Part shown: in pieces, positions 40,061-49,125 of the stretch | How the letters are laid out: each line of letters begins with the position of its first letter | Position numbering within the stretch: the stretch's first letter is position 1 | From: Caulobacter sp. SL161 | GTDB taxonomy: Bacteria; Pseudomonadota; Alphaproteobacteria; Caulobacterales; Caulobacteraceae | Direction: 5' to 3' | NCBI RefSeq assembly: GCF_026672375.1 | Contig: NZ_JAPPRA010000001.1 | Location: 2,914,001-2,978,000 of the forward strand | Length of the DNA stretch: 64,000 nucleotides | Position numbers and translations under genes: made by a program | The notes under the pieces: generated by a model | Seen by the model: only the letters and a program-made list of their open reading frames with translations | What the model was told of the DNA's origin: nothing | Databases searched by the model: none

Positions 40061-41278
40061 TCACAGGATTCGACCCAACAGCGGCAGGCGGCGAAGCGCC
40101 ATGGTCAGGATCCAGCTCAGGACGACGGCGCCGCCGAACACCGCTGCGCCCTTGGCCAGTCCACCCCAGGCTTGAGGCAGCAGCAGCCAGGCCAGCCAGG
40201 CCGTGAAGACGTAGTGGGTCAGGTACATGCCGTAGGCGTTGGCCTGCAGGCTCGCCCCCAGCGGACCGGTCTTCTTCACGAATCGCAGGAAGGTCGCCAG
40301 GGCCGCGAAGGACAGGGTGGCGCAGGCCAGGGCGAACATCACGCCGCCGCCGATATCCAGCGCTACGCGCGGCGGCGGTTTGGGCGAGAAGGCCATGATG
40401 ATCACCGCGATCACGCCCACGACGGGGAGGATCGGCGCGGCCTGCCAGGCCCACCAGCGCTTGGCGAGCTTGCCTTCGGGGTCGGTGAGACCTTGCCCCA
40501 CGCCGCCGGCGCCCACCGCGACGCCGGCCAGGAAGTAGACGAGGTAGTGAACGACGCGCGAGGTCTGGACCGTGAAGGGGCCCAACTGCGTCCAGTGCAT
40601 GAAGGTGAAAGTCGCGCTCATCGGGATGTAGGCCACGGCGCTGGCGATCACGAGACCCAGGAAGAACAGGCCGGGCTTGCGATCCGCGCCGCGCACCAGC
40701 CGGCCCAGGGCGTCGATCACGCCCGGCGCGATGAGGTTGAGCAAGGTTATGACGGCGCCAAAGGCGAGCAGCACCCACAGGAACCAGGCCGGACCGCTGG
40801 GCCAGGACGGCAGGTCGAGCCAGGCGCTTGCAAAGCCGGCGATAGAGACATCCCCACCCGCCTGCAGCCAGGCCGGAAAGTAGGCCAGCGGCGCCAGCAG
40901 GCCGGCGGCCAGCACGAACGGAACGCCCAGTCGCGCGGCCCTTCCGCGCAGGAAGCCGCCATTCCCCTTGGCCTTCAGGCCATCGGCGACGAACAGGCCC
41001 GAGATGAAGAACATCAGCGACATGAAGAAGAGGTCGTTGATCAGGGTCAGCAGCCCAAACAGCTCGTACTTCTGCGGATCGCGGACCGGGAAGGCCTGCC
41101 AAAGGTAAGGGGCCTGGCTGAAGTCGCCGATGGGCGGCGCGTTGGGCGTGTAGGCCAGCACCGTATGGTGAGCGATGACCAGCAGCGTGACAAAGGCGCG
41201 CAAGGCGCCGATCGGGGCGTTGCGGCCGCCGATCTCGGCGATCGTCGATCGTTCGGTGGCGCTGATGGGCGCGTGCAT
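40061..41278 (-). CDS. Acyltransferase 3 family membrane protein (OpgC/NodX-like)
   Basis: I chose the ATG at 41278 with GGGGAG upstream. The 405-residue protein has about ten membrane helices. It shows the AT3 motifs R-A-F-V-T-L-L-V-I-A-H-H-T near residue 30 (catalytic His) and L-M-F-F-I-S-G-L-F with R-G-R-A-A-R-L-G-V-P-F. Members O-acylate periplasmic glucans, lipopolysaccharide or other polysaccharides at the membrane. The substrate is not evident. It lies upstream of the membrane protein and winged-helix genes on the same strand. Confidence 0.85.
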   Translation of the reverse strand: MHAPISATERSTIAEIGGRNAPIGALRAFVTLLVIAHHTVLAYTPNAPPIGDFSQAPYLWQAFPVRDPQKYELFGLLTLINDLFFMSLMFFISGLFVADGLKAKGNGGFLRGRAARLGVPFVLAAGLLAPLAYFPAWLQAGGDVSIAGFASAWLDLPSWPSGPAWFLWVLLAFGAVITLLNLIAPGVIDALGRLVRGADRKPGLFFLGLVIASAVAYIPMSATFTFMHWTQLGPFTVQTSRVVHYLVYFLAGVAVGAGGVGQGLTDPEGKLAKRWWAWQAAPILPVVGVIAVIIMAFSPKPPPRVALDIGGGVMFALACATLSFAALATFLRFVKKTGPLGASLQANAYGMYLTHYVFTAWLAWLLLPQAWGGLAKGAAVFGGAVVLSWILTMALRRLPLLGRIL

Positions 41279-41367
41279 GGGTTGGCTCCCCTTCCTCAAG
41301 TGGCCGCACCATGGATCAACAAGTTTGTTCTGTAAACTAGTCTACCAAAGACCTAATCTCTCTCACC

Positions 41368-41469
41368 GTGTCATCCCGGGCGGCGAAGCCGACCCGGGAC
41401 CCAGGGGCCAAGCGCAGTGAGGTTACCCCTGGGCCCCGGCTCTCCGCTTCGCTACGGCCGGGGTGACAC
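41368..41469. repeat. Palindromic intergenic repeat, GTGTCAT...CCGG type
   Basis: GTGTCATCCCGG (41368 to 41379) and CCGGGGTGACAC (41458 to 41469) are inverted with one mismatch. Inside are the mirrored segments GGGACCCAGGGG and CCCCTGGGCCCC. It belongs to the same family as 19195 to 19309 and lies between the acyltransferase and the GNAT gene. Confidence 0.8.
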
Positions 41470-41504
41470 GATATAAAACTCTGATTTTACTATGCTTAGA
41501 GCGC

Positions 41505-42233
41505 TCACCGCGCCCAGTAGCGATACCGATACGCCGGCTCGAAACCCTCGTCGGCATAGAGGGCGATGGCGGGCGCGTTGTCGGCCTCGACCTGCAGCCA
41601 GGCGCGCTCCGCACCCAGCGTCGACGCTTCCGACAGCAGAGCGCGCAGCACCAGGCGGGCCAAACCCTGGCGACGATGGGCCTGGGCCGTGCGCATGCCG
41701 AAGATCCCCGCGAAGCCGCTACTGACGGCGCTGGCGCCGATCGCCGCCGGTCCGCCGTCGACGTCCAGGCGCGCGAACCGGGCGGGCGCCGGGATGCGCC
41801 GGAGGGTCTCCAGACGCTCGCGGCCGTCCTCGGGGTCGCCGGCGGTAGCGGAGAACACCGCCTCGAAGGCGTCATCGGGCGTCGTCGAGACGACCACGAG
41901 ATCGCTCCCCTGCCCGCCCGTCGGGCCCAGCATGACGAGGGTTTCCTTGGTCGGCGCATAACCGCGCGCGGCGAGCCGGTGGTCGAGGTCCGCAGGCGCG
42001 AAAATCCCGTCCGTGAGCTTGAAGCGCGGCGGCAGGCCTCGCTGCTGCAGCCAGGCCTCAACCGCCGTGATCGCCTCATCGACATCGCGATCGGGTGCGC
42101 CAAGCGGCCAGCAGGCGTTGATGCGCATCGAATGGCCCGACGCCGCATTCAGCCGCCAGCCGCCCAGGACGGCCCGCTCTCGCGCGGGCCAGGCGTCGTC
42201 GGCCAGCGGCTCCAGCCGCGCCGGATCGATCAC
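41505..42233 (-). CDS. GNAT family N-acetyltransferase
   Basis: The start is GTG at 42233, overlapping the TlpA stop (GTGA). The 242-residue protein has a C-terminal GNAT domain with the acetyl-CoA loop R-T-A-Q-A-H-R-R-Q-G-L-A-R (about 180 to 192) and N-A-P-A-I-A-L-Y-A-D-E-G-F. The N-terminal 100 residues hold a degenerate second GNAT-like fold. The substrate is unknown. It is coupled to the thioredoxin-like TlpA gene. Confidence 0.85.
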   Translation of the reverse strand: MIDPARLEPLADDAWPARERAVLGGWRLNAASGHSMRINACWPLGAPDRDVDEAITAVEAWLQQRGLPPRFKLTDGIFAPADLDHRLAARGYAPTKETLVMLGPTGGQGSDLVVVSTTPDDAFEAVFSATAGDPEDGRERLETLRRIPAPARFARLDVDGGPAAIGASAVSSGFAGIFGMRTAQAHRRQGLARLVLRALLSEASTLGAERAWLQVEADNAPAIALYADEGFEPAYRYRYWAR

Positions 42234-42862
42234 TTCTCGGCCAGAAGCTTTTCGACGATTCCCCGCACCTCGGGGGCAGACCAGTCAGCCGGACCCGCCA
42301 GGCGCGCGCGCTCACGGCCCTGACGGTCATAGATGATCGTCGTCGGATAACCTTGGGCGCGCGGCTGCAGATCGAAGGACAGCTTGTAGGAGGGGTCGCG
42401 ATAGGTCACGAGCGGCGGGTTGGCCGCCATCTCTTCGCGGACCAGATTCAGATCGCTGTCGCGGTCGACGCTGATCGGCAGCACGGTGACCGGCTGAGTG
42501 GCGTAGGCCGACTGTAGCTTGGCCAGGGTGGGCATCTCGGCCTTGCACGGGGCGCACCAGGTCGCCCACAGGTTCATGACCACCACGCGCCCCTTGAAGT
42601 CGGCCAGGGTCGTGGGCTTGCCGTCCATCGAGGTGAAGACCGTCGTCGGCGCAGGACGCGGCGTGGCGGGCACGTCCAGCTTCTCGAAGGCGCCCTTCTT
42701 GAATTCTGTGAGGTCGGCGGGACCAGAGGGTTTGAACGAAGCCGACGCGATGACGTATAGAACCGCCGCGACGCCCAAGAGGATGACGCCCGCCAGCGCC
42801 ATTCTCATAGGATTACGCTTCTTGGCTTCCTCGCCGTTCTGACCCGACTGGACTTCGTTCAT
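42230..42862 (-). CDS. TlpA-type membrane thioredoxin
   Basis: The ATG at 42862 is directly back to back with the argH ATG at 42863; an internal ATG at 42808 is the alternative. The 210-residue protein has a short cytoplasmic leader, one membrane helix ([16 protein letters not shown]) and a periplasmic thioredoxin domain with W-A-T-W-C-A-P-C and the cis-Pro in G-Y-P-T-T. It is a periplasmic disulfide reductase, usually in cytochrome maturation or protein repair. The zero-base divergent start forces any promoter into argH. Confidence 0.88.
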   Translation of the reverse strand: MNEVQSGQNGEEAKKRNPMRMALAGVILLGVAAVLYVIASASFKPSGPADLTEFKKGAFEKLDVPATPRPAPTTVFTSMDGKPTTLADFKGRVVVMNLWATWCAPCKAEMPTLAKLQSAYATQPVTVLPISVDRDSDLNLVREEMAANPPLVTYRDPSYKLSFDLQPRAQGYPTTIIYDRQGRERARLAGPADWSAPEVRGIVEKLLAEK

Positions 42863-44281
42863 ATGACCGACAACGCCTCCAACACGCCCAAGGCCAAGGG
42901 CCAGGGCCAAGCTATGTGGGGCGGCCGGTTCTCGGCCAAGCCGGCGGAACTGATGCAGGCGATCAACGTCTCCATCGGCTTCGACAAGCGCCTGTGGGCG
43001 CAAGACCTGGCAGGCTCCCGCGCCCACGCGCGGATGTTGATGAACCAAGGCGTGATTGCAAGCCATGACGGCGAGGAAATCCTGGAGGGTCTCGCCCGCG
43101 TCGAGGACGAGCTGCTGTCGGGGACGTTCCCGTTCCGCGACGAATACGAAGACATCCACATGAACATCGAAGCGCGGCTGCGCGAGCTGATCGGCCCGAC
43201 GGCGGGCCGGCTGCACACCGCCCGCTCGCGCAACGATCAGGTGGCTGTCGATTTCCGCCTGTGGGTGCGCGACGCCTGCGACCGCACGGTCGGCCAGCTC
43301 GAAGCGCTGCAGAAGGCGCTGCTGACCCAGGCCGAGACCCATGCCGACGCCCTGATGCCGGGCTTCACGCATCTGCAACCGGCCCAGCCGGTGACCTTTG
43401 GCCACCACCTGATGGCCTATGTCGAGATGTTCGGCCGCGACGCCGGCCGTTTCCGCGACGCCCGCGCGCGGATGAACGAGTGCCCGCTGGGCGCCGCCGC
43501 CCTGGCCGGCTCGCCCTTCCCGATCGACCGCCAGCAGACGGCGAGCGCCCTGGGCTTTGACCGTCCGACCGCCAACTCGCTGGACAGCGTCTCGTCGCGC
43601 GACTTCGCCCTGGAGGCCCTGTCGGCCGCCTCGATCACCGCCACGCACCTGTCGCGGCTGGCCGAGGAGATCGTCCTTTGGACGACGCCGATGTTCGGCT
43701 TCATCAAGCTGACCGACGCCTTCACCACCGGCAGCTCGATCATGCCGCAGAAGAAGAACCCCGACGCGGCCGAGCTGATCCGCGCCAAGGTCGGCCGCAT
43801 CCTGGGCTCGCTGACCACCCTGACGGTGGTCATGAAAGGCCTGCCGCTGGCCTATTCGAAGGACATGCAGGAAGACAAGGTCCCGACCTTCGAGGCCTTC
43901 GACGCGCTCGAGCTGTCGTTGCTCGCCATGGCCGGCATGGTCGCCGACCTGACGCCGAACACCGAAAACATGGCCAAGGCGGCCGGCGCGGGCTTCTCCA
44001 CCGCCACCGATCTGGCCGATTGGCTGGTGCGGACGCTGAACATGCCTTTCCGTGACGCTCACCACGTGACAGGCTCCGCCGTGAAGACGGCCGAAGGCTT
44101 GGGCGTCGATCTGGCGGATCTTTCCCTGGCGCAGTTCCAGGCGATCGAACCCCGGATCACGAACGACGTCTACGCCGTCCTGACCCCGGCCGCCTCGGCG
44201 GCCAGCCGCATGAGCTATGGCGGGACGGCCCCCGCCCAGGTGCGCGCCCAGATCGCGCGTTGGAAGGAACAGCTGGCATGA
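42863..44281 (+). CDS. argH: Argininosuccinate lyase ArgH
   Basis: The 472-residue protein has the fumarase/aspartase superfamily layout: T-A-R-S-R-N-D-Q near 118, [12 protein letters not shown] near 165, and the signature [11 protein letters not shown] at about 290 to 300 with the catalytic Ser. It splits argininosuccinate into arginine and fumarate. The N-terminus begins directly beside the divergent TlpA gene. Its stop overlaps the lptM-like start (ATGA). Confidence 0.96.
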   Translation: MTDNASNTPKAKGQGQAMWGGRFSAKPAELMQAINVSIGFDKRLWAQDLAGSRAHARMLMNQGVIASHDGEEILEGLARVEDELLSGTFPFRDEYEDIHMNIEARLRELIGPTAGRLHTARSRNDQVAVDFRLWVRDACDRTVGQLEALQKALLTQAETHADALMPGFTHLQPAQPVTFGHHLMAYVEMFGRDAGRFRDARARMNECPLGAAALAGSPFPIDRQQTASALGFDRPTANSLDSVSSRDFALEALSAASITATHLSRLAEEIVLWTTPMFGFIKLTDAFTTGSSIMPQKKNPDAAELIRAKVGRILGSLTTLTVVMKGLPLAYSKDMQEDKVPTFEAFDALELSLLAMAGMVADLTPNTENMAKAAGAGFSTATDLADWLVRTLNMPFRDAHHVTGSAVKTAEGLGVDLADLSLAQFQAIEPRITNDVYAVLTPAASAASRMSYGGTAPAQVRAQIARWKEQLA

Positions 44282-44580
44282 GCCGCACTCTGACGACCCT
44301 CGCCCTGGCCGCCCTGGCCGTCACGGCCGCCGCTTGCGGCAAACAGGGCGCGCTGGAGCGCCCGGCCCCGCTGTGGGACGCCCAGAAAAAGGCCGCCTGG
44401 GCCGCCGAACGCCGTATGGCCTCGGCCCAGGCCAACCAGCCCGCCCGCGCCGGCGGCGCCCAGGAGATCCGCGACCCGGCCTCCAGCAACCGCACCATCC
44501 GCGCCGCACCGCTGCCCGGCACCCGCGACCCGTTCGGCGGTCCGTCCGCCGCCGGCTTCCCCGGCGCCACGCCCAACTAA
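44278..44580 (+). CDS. lptM: LptM (YifL)-like small lipoprotein
   Basis: The 100-residue product has a lipoprotein signal with the lipobox A-A-A-C near residue 20. It then has [10 protein letters not shown], which matches the LptM/YifL C-G-x-K-G-P-L-x-x-P pattern with Gln-Gly in place of Lys-Gly. E. coli LptM helps LptD maturation in lipopolysaccharide export. The remaining 75 residues are hydrophilic, Ala- and Arg-rich, longer than in E. coli. It lies between argH and lysA with coupling to argH. Confidence 0.72.
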   Translation: MSRTLTTLALAALAVTAAACGKQGALERPAPLWDAQKKAAWAAERRMASAQANQPARAGGAQEIRDPASSNRTIRAAPLPGTRDPFGGPSAAGFPGATPN

Positions 44581-44589
44581 GAGACTCCG

Positions 44590-45855
44590 TTGAATCACTT
44601 CGAGTACGGCCCGCAGGGCCTGGCCTGCGAAGGCGTGCCCCTGGCCAGGATCGCGGCCGAGGTCGGCACGCCGGTCTATGTGTACAGCCGCGCCACGCTG
44701 GAACGGCACTTCGTCGTGTTCCGCGACGCCTTGGCGATGTCCGGCGTGGTCGATCCGCTGATCGCCTATGCGGTGAAGGCCAATTCCAACGTCGCGGTGC
44801 TGAAGGTGCTGGGCGAGCTGGGCGCCGGCGCCGACACGGTGTCCGAGGGTGAGGTGCGCCGCGCCCTGGCCGCCGGCATTCCGGGTGAGCGGATCGTCTT
44901 TTCGGGCGTCGGCAAGGCGCGGCGCGAGATCGCCTTCGCGCTGCAGGCCGGTGTCGCCGAGATCAATGTCGAGTCAGAGCCGGAGCTCAACCTGATCGCC
45001 GACGTCGCCGCCGAGCTGGGCGTGCGCGCCAAGGTCGCCTTCCGGGTCAATCCGGACGTCGCGGCCGGCGGTCACGCCAAGATCGCCACCGGAAAGTCCG
45101 AGAACAAGTTCGGCGTCTCGTTCGCCGAGGCCGCGCGCCTCTACGCCAACGCCAGCAACAACGCCAATCTCCAGCCCGTGGGCGTGGCCTGCCACATCGG
45201 CAGCCAGATCACCGATCTGGCCCCCATGCGCGCGGCGTTCACCAAGATGCGGGGCCTCGTGGAGCAGCTGCTGGGCGAAGGCCTGTCGGTCGAGCGCCTG
45301 GACCTGGGCGGGGGCCTGGGCGTGCCCTATTTCAATCACCCCGAACCGCCCTCGCCGGCCGAGTTCGCAGCCATGGTCGGCGAGGTCACGCAAGGCCTGC
45401 CCGTCACCCTGGCCTTCGAGCCCGGTCGGGTGATCGCCGCCAACGCCGGCGTCCTGGTGTCGGAAGTCATCCACGTCCACGAGCGCCCCGAGGGTCGCAA
45501 GTTCCTGGTCATCGACGCGGCCATGAACGACCTGGTCCGCCCGGCCATGTACGACGCCTTCCACGACATTCGCCCGGTGATCCAGCGTCCTGGGGAAACG
45601 GTCTATGATGTGGTCGGTCCGGTCTGCGAGACAGGCGACACCTTCACCCGCGACCGCGCCCTGCCGCCGTTCGCGGCGGGCGACCTGGTGGCCTTCATGT
45701 CGGCGGGCGCCTATGGCGCAGCCATGGCCAGCGAGTACAACACCCGTCCGCTGGTGCCAGAGGTGCTGGTCGACGGCGACCGCTATGCGGTGATCCGCAA
45801 GCGCCCGACCTATGACGAGATGCTGGCGCGGGATCTGGTGCCGGACTGGGTGTAG
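44590..45855 (+). CDS. lysA: Diaminopimelate decarboxylase LysA
   Basis: The start is TTG at 44590. The 421-residue protein has the fold III PLP domain: A-Y-A-V-K-A-N-S-N with the PLP Lys near 60, H-I-G-S-Q near 200, and D-L-G-G-G-L-G near 240. The C-terminal barrel has V-G-P-V-C-E-T-G-D near 342 (catalytic Cys) and A-Y-G-A-A-M-A-S-E-Y-N. It makes lysine from meso-diaminopimelate. It is the last gene of the argH-lptM-lysA unit and is convergent with hpt. Confidence 0.96.
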   Translation: MNHFEYGPQGLACEGVPLARIAAEVGTPVYVYSRATLERHFVVFRDALAMSGVVDPLIAYAVKANSNVAVLKVLGELGAGADTVSEGEVRRALAAGIPGERIVFSGVGKARREIAFALQAGVAEINVESEPELNLIADVAAELGVRAKVAFRVNPDVAAGGHAKIATGKSENKFGVSFAEAARLYANASNNANLQPVGVACHIGSQITDLAPMRAAFTKMRGLVEQLLGEGLSVERLDLGGGLGVPYFNHPEPPSPAEFAAMVGEVTQGLPVTLAFEPGRVIAANAGVLVSEVIHVHERPEGRKFLVIDAAMNDLVRPAMYDAFHDIRPVIQRPGETVYDVVGPVCETGDTFTRDRALPPFAAGDLVAFMSAGAYGAAMASEYNTRPLVPEVLVDGDRYAVIRKRPTYDEMLARDLVPDWV

Positions 45856-45863
45856 GGCCCTAA

Positions 45864-45978
45864 AAATCCTCCCCCTCGCGGGGGAGGTGTCGACGAAGTC
45901 GACGGAGGGGGAAGAGGCCCGGCTGGGGCGACTTCCCCCTCCGGCCTTCGGCCGCCTCCCCCGCTAGGGGGAGGATTT
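45864..45978. repeat. Nested palindromic element with 13-bp terminal inverted repeats
   Basis: AAATCCTCCCCCT (45864 to 45876) and AGGGGGAGGATTT (45966 to 45978) are perfect inverted ends. Inside them, CCCCC/GGGGG arms and a CGGAGGGGGAAG/CTTCCCCCTCCG pair give further hairpins. The element fills the space between convergent lysA and hpt and could terminate both. It resembles C-rich dispersed repeats seen in many alphaproteobacteria. Confidence 0.8.
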
Positions 45979-45986
45979 CCATCTCA

Positions 45987-46517
45987 TCAATCCATCGCCC
46001 CAATATACGGCAGGCCCCGGCTCTTGCCCTCGTCGTCCAGACCGTAGCCGACGAGATAGCGCGCCGGCGCTTCCCAGGCGACGAAGTCGGGCTCCATGCC
46101 GCGATCCTTGGGCCAGGGCTTGCGGGCGAAGACGGCGGTCAGCACTTCGCTGGCGCCGGCGTCCTTCACCAGACGCGCGGCTTCCGACAGCGACAGGCCG
46201 GTGTCGAAGACGTCGTCGACGACCAAGGCGCGGCGGCCGACCAGCGGGCGCTGCAGATCGGCGCGGACCTCGCAGCGGCCGGAGCTCTTGCGCTCGTCGT
46301 GGTAGGAGGCCAGCCACAGGGCGTCGAAGCGGACGTCGCGTCCGGCCTTCCACAGCGCGCGGGTGAGGTCGGCGGCAAACCACAGGCCGCCGGTGAGCAG
46401 GCAGACCACGACGGTGTCGTCGTCGATGCGCGGCGCGATCTGCTCGGCCAGTTTTTGAACCCGTTCGGCGATCTCGGCTTCCGAGATCAGGACTTCGGGC
46501 TTGGGAAGGTCATTCAT
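45987..46517 (-). CDS. hpt: Hypoxanthine phosphoribosyltransferase-like protein
   Basis: I chose the ATG at 46517, which overlaps the upstream stop by eight bases. The 176-residue protein has the PRPP-binding loop A-L-V-V-D-D-V-F-D-T-G-L-S near residue 95 and V-C-L-L-T-G-G-L-W-F-A near 40. It would convert hypoxanthine or guanine with PRPP to the nucleotide in purine salvage. It is translationally linked to the MJ0042 zinc-ribbon gene, an unusual pair. Confidence 0.85.
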   Translation of the reverse strand: MNDLPKPEVLISEAEIAERVQKLAEQIAPRIDDDTVVVCLLTGGLWFAADLTRALWKAGRDVRFDALWLASYHDERKSSGRCEVRADLQRPLVGRRALVVDDVFDTGLSLSEAARLVKDAGASEVLTAVFARKPWPKDRGMEPDFVAWEAPARYLVGYGLDDEGKSRGLPYIGAMD

Positions 46518-47445
46518 GATGAGCGGGTTCGTGAGAGTCTGAAGGGGGAGTTTGGTCCCCGCTCTCATGTCCCGGGGGTTCCTGTCCAGCCGCTTCGTGC
46601 GCGGCGGGCGCGTCCTGGGCGCCGCGCAGGGCGACCTCGGGCTCGGCGCCATGGGCTTCCGGCTTCTTCAGCGCGGCCTTGACCGCCTTGGCCGCGCCCG
46701 GCTCGGTGGCGAAGGCGATCTGCAGATCCTTGGCGGTGCGCGGCGGGTCCAGGAAGGTGATCGAGAAATGGCGCACCTCGCCCGGCGGGATCTTGGCGTC
46801 GGCGGCCGCAGCCAGTTGCCCCGCCACGCGCTTTTCTTCCTTGCTCAGCAGCTCCACGCGCAATGGCGGCGCGATGACCTCATGCTCGGTGATGTTGCGG
46901 ATCGAACCGGTGATGGTCACCGCCGCGCGGCCCTCCTGCATCGAGGGCTGGGCCTTGATGCTGCCGGCGTCGATCACCAGGCCCACTGTGTTCACCGGCA
47001 GGCCCACGGCGGCGTAGGCGCCCGCCGAGCCCGGCATGATGCGCACGACATCGATCCGGAAGATCAGGGCCGCGACCACGACCACCGCCATGGCGGCGGC
47101 CATGCCGGCCCAGATCACGCCCGTAGCGGTCGCCGCGCGCAGGCGACGCTCGGCATCGGCGCGCGCGCGGAAAACCTTGGGAAGTTCTTCGCCCGGAAGC
47201 GCGCTGACCGGCGGCTCTTCGGCCTCGGCGGCGACGGCTTCTTCTGCGGCTTCGTCGCGATCACCTTGGGATCTGGCGCTGGCGGCGGCCGGCTCTTCGA
47301 AGAGGTCGAGCGGCTCTTCAGCCTCGTCCTTGAAGGCGGTCCAGCGATTGCCGCAAGAGGCGCAACGCACGACGCGACCGTCCGGCCCGACCTTGGAGTC
47401 GTCGACGAAATAGCGGCTGGCGCACTCCGGGCAGGTCAGTATCAT
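46510..47445 (-). CDS. MJ0042 zinc-ribbon membrane protein
   Basis: I chose the ATG at 47445 (M-I-L-T-C-P-E-C). The 311-residue protein opens with a zinc ribbon (C-P-E-C and C-A-S-C within 35 residues), has an acidic linker, one membrane helix near 125 to 145, and a large domain with I-R-N-I-T-E-H-E-V-I-A-P-P. The tail after 270 is His/Pro/Glu-rich and disordered. Such proteins often neighbour ftsE in alphaproteobacteria, as here. The function is unknown; a role at the division site is only suggested by context. Confidence 0.8.
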   Translation of the reverse strand: MILTCPECASRYFVDDSKVGPDGRVVRCASCGNRWTAFKDEAEEPLDLFEEPAAASARSQGDRDEAAEEAVAAEAEEPPVSALPGEELPKVFRARADAERRLRAATATGVIWAGMAAAMAVVVVAALIFRIDVVRIMPGSAGAYAAVGLPVNTVGLVIDAGSIKAQPSMQEGRAAVTITGSIRNITEHEVIAPPLRVELLSKEEKRVAGQLAAAADAKIPPGEVRHFSITFLDPPRTAKDLQIAFATEPGAAKAVKAALKKPEAHGAEPEVALRGAQDAPAAHEAAGQEPPGHESGDQTPPSDSHEPAHHE

Positions 47446-47462
47446 GGCCGCGAATCGAACGA

Positions 47463-47484
47463 ACCCCACATGACTTACTGGGGT
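47463..47484. promoter_or_regulatory. Inverted repeat in the divergent zinc-ribbon/ftsE promoter
   Basis: ACCCCA (47463 to 47468) and TGGGGT (47479 to 47484) flank ten bases in the 82-bp gap between the divergent starts. It could be an operator for one or both genes. Confidence 0.3.
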
Positions 47485-47527
47485 CGCTGATTTTAACCCT
47501 GATGTCCAGAAAGCCCAGTGACGCGCC

Positions 47528-48235
47528 TTGCGGATCGACACAGAACAGGGCGATGACGCCCTTCCGGTGGTCCGCTTTGAAGGCGTCTCGATGCGCTATG
47601 GGCGGGGCCCGGAAACCCTCAGAGATATAAGCTTTTCCCTGGAGCCGGGATCGTTCCACTTCCTGACCGGCGCGTCGGGTGCGGGCAAGAGCTCGCTGCT
47701 CAAGCTGATCTATCTGGCGCACCGTGCGTCACGGGGTCGCGTGGAGCTGTTCGGGCGTGACGTGAGCCTGACCCACGCCTCGGACCTTCCCTTCCTGCGC
47801 CGTCGCATCGGGGTGGTCTTCCAGGAGTTCCGGCTGCTGGAGCACCTGTCGGTGTTCGACAACGCCGCCCTGCCCCTGCGGATTCTCGGTCGCAAGCCGG
47901 CCACCTATCGCGAGGACGTGGCCGAGCTTTTGACCTGGGTGGGCCTGGGCGAGCGGATGCACGCCCTGCCCGCCACGCTGTCGGGCGGCGAGAAGCAACG
48001 CCTGGCCATCGCCCGCGCCGTCGTCGACCGTCCCGACGTGCTGCTGGCCGACGAGCCGACCGGCAATGTCGATCCGGCCATGTCGCTGCGCCTGCTGCGC
48101 CTGTTCGTCGAACTGAACCGTCTGGGCACCACGGTGCTGATCGCCACCCACGACGAGGACCTCGTGGCGCGCGCCGCCCGGCCGACCCTGCACCTGGAGC
48201 ATGGACGCCTCGTGGATCTGGGAGGCCGGCCATGA
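47528..48235 (+). CDS. ftsE: Cell-division ABC ATPase FtsE
   Basis: The start is TTG at 47528. The 235-residue protein has the ABC motifs G-A-S-G-A-G-K-S-S (Walker A, near 49), L-S-G-G-E-K-Q-R (signature, near 155) and V-L-L-A-D-E-P (Walker B). With FtsX it controls periplasmic peptidoglycan hydrolases during constriction. It overlaps ftsX by four bases. Confidence 0.94.
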   Translation: MRIDTEQGDDALPVVRFEGVSMRYGRGPETLRDISFSLEPGSFHFLTGASGAGKSSLLKLIYLAHRASRGRVELFGRDVSLTHASDLPFLRRRIGVVFQEFRLLEHLSVFDNAALPLRILGRKPATYREDVAELLTWVGLGERMHALPATLSGGEKQRLAIARAVVDRPDVLLADEPTGNVDPAMSLRLLRLFVELNRLGTTVLIATHDEDLVARAARPTLHLEHGRLVDLGGRP

Positions 48236-49125
48236 GCGAGTTCTTTCAGGTTTCGCGCTGGAAGCCGGGCCCCTTGCTGCCGCCGCGCGACGCCCGTGAC
48301 GGCGCGCTGGTGTTCGTGGTCGCGGTGCTGTGCTTCCTGGCGTGTCTGACGGCCTTCGCCGCCCTGGCGGCCAATCGCGCCGCGCACGGCTGGACGGCGC
48401 AACTGAGCGGCTCGGCGACCGTGGTGGTCCGCGCCCGCAGCAATGAGACGCCCGACAGCGCCGCCGCCCGCGCCGCCGAGACCCTGGCCGGCGTTCGCGG
48501 CGTGATCGAGGCCCAGGCCCTGCCGCGCGAGAAGGCCGAAGCGTTGCTGGCGCCGTGGATCGGGGCCGAGGCCCTGGTCGACGACCTGCCCACGCCGCGC
48601 CTAGTCACGCTGGAACTCGATCCCAAGGCGCCGCCGACGGCGGGCATTCTGGACCGCGCGCTACGGGCGGCGGGGGTCGACGCCACGGTCGACGACCACA
48701 GCCGGTGGATCGCCGATATCGAACGCGCCGCCAACATCGCGCGGTTCGCGGCGCTGGGCGTGTTCGCCCTGATCGCGGCGGCCACGGCGGCGGTGATCGC
48801 CTTCGCCACGCGGGCGGGCCTGGCGGCGCGGCGCGATGTGATCGAGGTGCTGCACTTCTCGGGCGCCGAAGCGCGTTTCATCGCAAGCCTGTTCCAGAAC
48901 CGGTTCGCGACCATGGGCGCGCTGGCGGGGTTGCTGGGCGGCGCGGCGGCGGCCATCATCGGCGCGCTCGCGCGTTACTTCGCCGGCGGCGCAGGCGTCG
49001 CACCGGTTCTGCCGCTGGCCTGGATTGACCTGCTGGCCGCCCTGCCCGCGCCGGTGCTGGCGGCCTTGATCGCCGGCGTCTCGGCCCGCCTGGCGGCGTC
49101 GCGCATCGTGGGGGAGATGCCGTGA
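48232..49125 (+). CDS. ftsX: Cell-division membrane protein FtsX
   Basis: The 297-residue protein has a cytoplasmic N-terminus, a first membrane helix near 25 to 45, a periplasmic domain (to about 165), and three more helices. This is the FtsX plan; the periplasmic domain transmits ATP-driven change from FtsE to cell-wall hydrolase activators. It follows ftsE with ATGA overlap and overlaps the next gene by four bases. Confidence 0.93.
   Translation: MSEFFQVSRWKPGPLLPPRDARDGALVFVVAVLCFLACLTAFAALAANRAAHGWTAQLSGSATVVVRARSNETPDSAAARAAETLAGVRGVIEAQALPREKAEALLAPWIGAEALVDDLPTPRLVTLELDPKAPPTAGILDRALRAAGVDATVDDHSRWIADIERAANIARFAALGVFALIAAATAAVIAFATRAGLAARRDVIEVLHFSGAEARFIASLFQNRFATMGALAGLLGGAAAAIIGALARYFAGGAGVAPVLPLAWIDLLAALPAPVLAALIAGVSARLAASRIVGEMP

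Noticed and set aside
42863..44065. Upstream extension of the TlpA frame
   Set aside because: The extension is only the shadow of argH; the real TlpA gene starts at or after 42862.
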